Shown here: positions 61,189-64,000 of the stretch, piece by piece
Position numbering within the stretch: the stretch's first letter is position 1
Layout of the letters: the number at the start of each line of letters is the position of its first letter
The notes under the pieces: generated by a model
Seen by the model: the letters and a program-made list of their open reading frames with translations, nothing else
Database searches by the model: none
What the model was told of the DNA's origin: nothing
Position numbers and translations under genes: made by a program
Source of the DNA: Christensenella sp. UBA7862
GTDB taxonomy: Bacteria > Bacillota > Clostridia > Christensenellales > UBA1242
Assembly (NCBI GenBank): GCA_002500135.1
Contig: DLSM01000006.1
Span: 186,184-250,183, forward strand
DNA length: 64,000 nucleotides
Direction of reading: 5' to 3'

Positions 61189-64000
61189 ATGAAATTTAGA
61201 TTTAAGACACAGTCGTATCAGCAAGATGCTGTAATAAATATTTGCAAGGTATTTAAAGGGCAGCCAAAGTTGGATATGATTAGATACACAAGAGATTTGG
61301 GTATTAGGAGAAAGGAGACTGGAAAGCCTCAATTTGGAATGTTTGACGCCTATGAAGAAAATGATGATGGTTTCGAAAATGCTAAAATACTGCTTGATGA
61401 AACTGACATTTTGCAAAACATAAAGCATATTCAACAAGATTGCAACTACAAAGAGTCAGAAGAATTGGTTAAAGGTCTTGGCAAATGTTCGCTTGACATT
61501 GAAATGGAAACAGGCACAGGCAAAACATATGTATATATCAACACCATTTTTGATTTGAACGAAAGATATGGTTGGAGTAAATTCATAGTTGTTGTTCCTA
61601 GCATTGCTATTCGTGAAGGTGTTAAAAAGTCATTCCAGATGATGGAAGATCACTTCATGGATCGTTATCACAAAAAGGCAAGATATTTTGTTTACAACAG
61701 CAAAAGGCTTAGTGAATTAGATAGTTTTGCTTCATCTAGTGATATCAATGTAATGATCATTAACACGCAAGCATTCAATGCTCGTGGCACTGATGCCAGA
61801 AGAATTGATATGGTTCTTGATGAATTTCAATCAAGAAAACCAATTGATGTTGTAGCAAAAACAAGACCAATACTGATCCTTGATGAACCACAAAAGATGG
61901 GCGATGAAAAGAGTGCAACACAACTTTCACTTCGCAAATTTAATCCACTATTTTGTATGAACTTCTCAGCAACACACAAAAAGCAACACAACCTTGTATA
62001 TTGCTTGGATGCAGTGGATGCATACAATAAATGCTTGGTTAAAAAGATTCAAGTCAAGGGCTTTGAGATTAAGAATTTGCGTGGAACAGATAAATACTTG
62101 TATTTGCAAGACATCGTGCTTTCACCAAACAAACCACCAATGTGTAAGTTAGAGTTTGAAATAAACTATAACAAGTCAATCAATAGAGAGACAAGAATCC
62201 TTGGCAAAGGCGACAACTTGTATCACAAGTCTAACCAAATGGAACAATACAAGAACGATTATATAATCTCAGACATCAATCCATTTAACAACACAATCAC
62301 TTTCCTAAATGGACAAGTATTGCACATTGGCGAAGTGCTAGGGGATGTTTCAGATAAAGACCTTAGAAGAATACAAATAAGAGAAACAATTCGTTCACAC
62401 TTTGAAAAAGAAGAGAAGCTTTACGATAAAGGAATTAAATGCTTGTCATTGTTCTTCATTGATGAGGTTGTAAAGTATAGAGATTACAACGAGCCAGATG
62501 AAAAAGGCGAATATGCAAGAATGTTTGAAGAAGAGTACACAAAGGCACTCAACGAAAAGATAACACTATTCGAAACACCTTACATTCGCTACTTGAAAGG
62601 CATTGATGTTAAAGACACACACAAAGGTTATTTCTCAATAGATAAAAAGACCGGAAGAATGATCGATTCAAAGGAAAGCAAAGGCGAAGGCTCAGATGAT
62701 ATTTCAGCATACGACCTTATTTTGAAAAACAAAGAGAGATTGCTTTCAAAGGAAGAACCAACAAGATTCATATTCTCACACTCAGCACTTCGTGAAGGTT
62801 GGGATAACCCTAACATCTTCCAAATTTGTGCATTGAAACCCGGTGGCGACAGTGCAATTGCAAAGCGACAAGAGGTCGGTCGTGGACTTCGTATTGCTGT
62901 AAATATGATAGGGGATAGAACAGACCTTCACTATTTCAAGAATGAGAGATCATCATTCCATAATGTCAACACTTTAACAGTTATTGCAACTGACAGTTAT
63001 AAAGACTTTGTTGGTTCAATACAAAAAGTGCTTAAAGAAAACCTTGCAGACAGACCTACAAGGGCAACAATTGAATATTTCCGTGGCAAGTTCGTTAGCG
63101 ATGGAAAAGAGAGAATTCAGGTCAACAACGATATGGCAAGTGATATTCAAAGTTATTTGAGATTTAACGGTTATGCCGATAAAGATAACAAAATCACTCA
63201 AAAATACTTTGATGACAAGGCAAACAACACGCTTGCCGCAATGCCAGAAATCCTTGCGCCATACACAGAAAGTGTGCATAAACTTGTTGAAAGCATTTAC
63301 AATGAAAAAGCACTTGATGGTATGTTTGAAGATGCTAATAAGTCAACAGTGGATAGCAACCCACTTAATGACAACTTCCACAAGGCAGAGTTCCAAAAAC
63401 TTTGGAAACAAATCAACCACAAATATACATACAAAGTTGACTTTGATAGTGAGGAACTAATCAAACACTCAATTGAAAGCATAAACAAAGGATTGTTCGT
63501 TGCTGAATTAAAGTACGTTGTAAGAATTGGTCAGCAAAAGAAAACAATGGATGAGAATGCTTTAAAGCGTGGAGATTCATTTAGCACAACAGATACCAGA
63601 ACCGAAACAATTCGTAGTGGTGCTGCCGATAACACAAAATATGATTTAATAGGTAAAATTGTAGACAATACAACTTTAACTAGAAAAACAGTGGTTCGTA
63701 TTTTACAGGGCATTACAAGAGAGAAGTTTGAGATGTTTGCTATCAACCCAGAAGAGTTTATAACAAAAGTTTCAAGACTTATAAACGAGCAAAAGGCTTC
63801 AATGATAGTAGACCACATAACATATAACAAAACCCAAGGTGAATACGACAGCGATATCTTCACAGGTAATCAAGCAAAGATTGACTTTGACAAGGCATAT
63901 AAGGCGCAAAAGGCAATTCAAGATTATGTTGTAACCGATGGAAGTGCTAGAGAGTCAATAGAGCGTAAGTTTGCAAAAGAACTTGATGTGGCAAATGAAG
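61189..64000 (+). CDS. res: Type III restriction enzyme, Res subunit (3' partial)
   Basis: 937 codons are visible from the ATG at 61189 (GGAGAACAC before it) and the frame remains open at the window end, so the protein is truncated here. It is the ATP-driven translocase and nuclease of type III systems. The superfamily 2 motifs are present: METGTGKT (K112), ILDEPQKMG (from D232, the DEAD-box equivalent), FSATHKKQ, and the C-terminal HSALREGWDNPNIFQIC and RQEVGRGLRI. The C-terminal PD-(D/E)XK nuclease domain should lie mostly beyond the window. It follows the zinc-ribbon gene by 11 bases, so it belongs to the same operon. Confidence 0.94.
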   Translation, partial: MKFRFKTQSYQQDAVINICKVFKGQPKLDMIRYTRDLGIRRKETGKPQFGMFDAYEENDDGFENAKILLDETDILQNIKHIQQDCNYKESEELVKGLGKCSLDIEMETGTGKTYVYINTIFDLNERYGWSKFIVVVPSIAIREGVKKSFQMMEDHFMDRYHKKARYFVYNSKRLSELDSFASSSDINVMIINTQAFNARGTDARRIDMVLDEFQSRKPIDVVAKTRPILILDEPQKMGDEKSATQLSLRKFNPLFCMNFSATHKKQHNLVYCLDAVDAYNKCLVKKIQVKGFEIKNLRGTDKYLYLQDIVLSPNKPPMCKLEFEINYNKSINRETRILGKGDNLYHKSNQMEQYKNDYIISDINPFNNTITFLNGQVLHIGEVLGDVSDKDLRRIQIRETIRSHFEKEEKLYDKGIKCLSLFFIDEVVKYRDYNEPDEKGEYARMFEEEYTKALNEKITLFETPYIRYLKGIDVKDTHKGYFSIDKKTGRMIDSKESKGEGSDDISAYDLILKNKERLLSKEEPTRFIFSHSALREGWDNPNIFQICALKPGGDSAIAKRQEVGRGLRIAVNMIGDRTDLHYFKNERSSFHNVNTLTVIATDSYKDFVGSIQKVLKENLADRPTRATIEYFRGKFVSDGKERIQVNNDMASDIQSYLRFNGYADKDNKITQKYFDDKANNTLAAMPEILAPYTESVHKLVESIYNEKALDGMFEDANKSTVDSNPLNDNFHKAEFQKLWKQINHKYTYKVDFDSEELIKHSIESINKGLFVAELKYVVRIGQQKKTMDENALKRGDSFSTTDTRTETIRSGAADNTKYDLIGKIVDNTTLTRKTVVRILQGITREKFEMFAINPEEFITKVSRLINEQKASMIVDHITYNKTQGEYDSDIFTGNQAKIDFDKAYKAQKAIQDYVVTDGSARESIERKFAKELDVANE

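Noticed and set aside
54002..64000. DISARM or BREX system
   Set aside because: An SNF2 helicase and a methyltransferase are present, but the DUF1998 protein, drmA-type helicase, PglX/PglZ and BrxC-like proteins are not. Mod and Res are plainly type III.
1..64000. tRNA and rRNA genes
   Set aside because: I looked for cloverleaf-like CCA/GGTTCGAATCC patterns and rRNA signatures and saw none.

Overview
The window looks like a chromosomal segment of a low-GC, Gram-positive-type bacterium (Bacillota, most likely an uncultured Clostridia-like lineage). The reasons are AT-rich intergenic DNA with TTGACA/TATAAT promoters and many extended -10 (TGATATAAT) elements, AGGAGG-type ribosome binding sites, the standard stop codons including TGA, spoVG, a zinc-type ribosomal protein bL31, a type II-A CRISPR locus with csn2, and several very large secreted proteins built from MBG/Ig-like, GLUG, transglutaminase-like and WxL-like domains. 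The species cannot be named from the sequence alone.

Layout. 1-19.1 kb: the 3' part of a giant (>5,200 aa) repeat surface protein with a C-terminal membrane anchor, then a GLUG-repeat surface protein. 19.2-19.9 kb: an intact IS200-type insertion sequence. 20-28.2 kb: mostly housekeeping genes (spoVG, murC, rpmE, metG, dtd), with a SHOCT-domain membrane protein, a PEBP-like protein, and a remarkable in-frame fusion of a HAD phosphatase-like domain with a complete [FeFe]-hydrogenase H-cluster domain. 28.4-35.5 kb: a 2,377-aa MBG-repeat lipoprotein. 35.6-38.1 kb: a divergent cluster of a collagen-like protein, a DUF11-like protein and a Cys-rich protein, none with a signal peptide, reminiscent of spore surface material. 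38.3-39.3 kb: a Sua5-type threonylcarbamoyl-AMP synthase.

39.6-47 kb: a complete type II-A CRISPR-Cas locus: tracrRNA (minus strand, antisense to the cas9 leader), cas9-cas1-cas2-csn2, a leader ending in the ATTTGAG anchoring motif, and an array of 15 identical 36-nt repeats with 14 spacers of 30 nt. 47-53 kb: a RadC-like protein without its metal-binding motif, a small XRE regulator with palindromic operators, a secreted transglutaminase-like protein and a WxL-like beta-helix protein.

53-64 kb: a second defence region. A small serine recombinase lies next to a 162-bp segment bounded by perfect 16-bp inverted repeats, a candidate invertible switch. It faces a co-directional operon of SNF2 helicase, DUF4391 protein, HEPN-like protein, type III Mod methyltransferase, a zinc-ribbon protein and a type III Res subunit that runs off the window. 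The candidate switch plus the extended type III operon, and the HAD-hydrogenase fusion, are the most novel-looking parts of the window.
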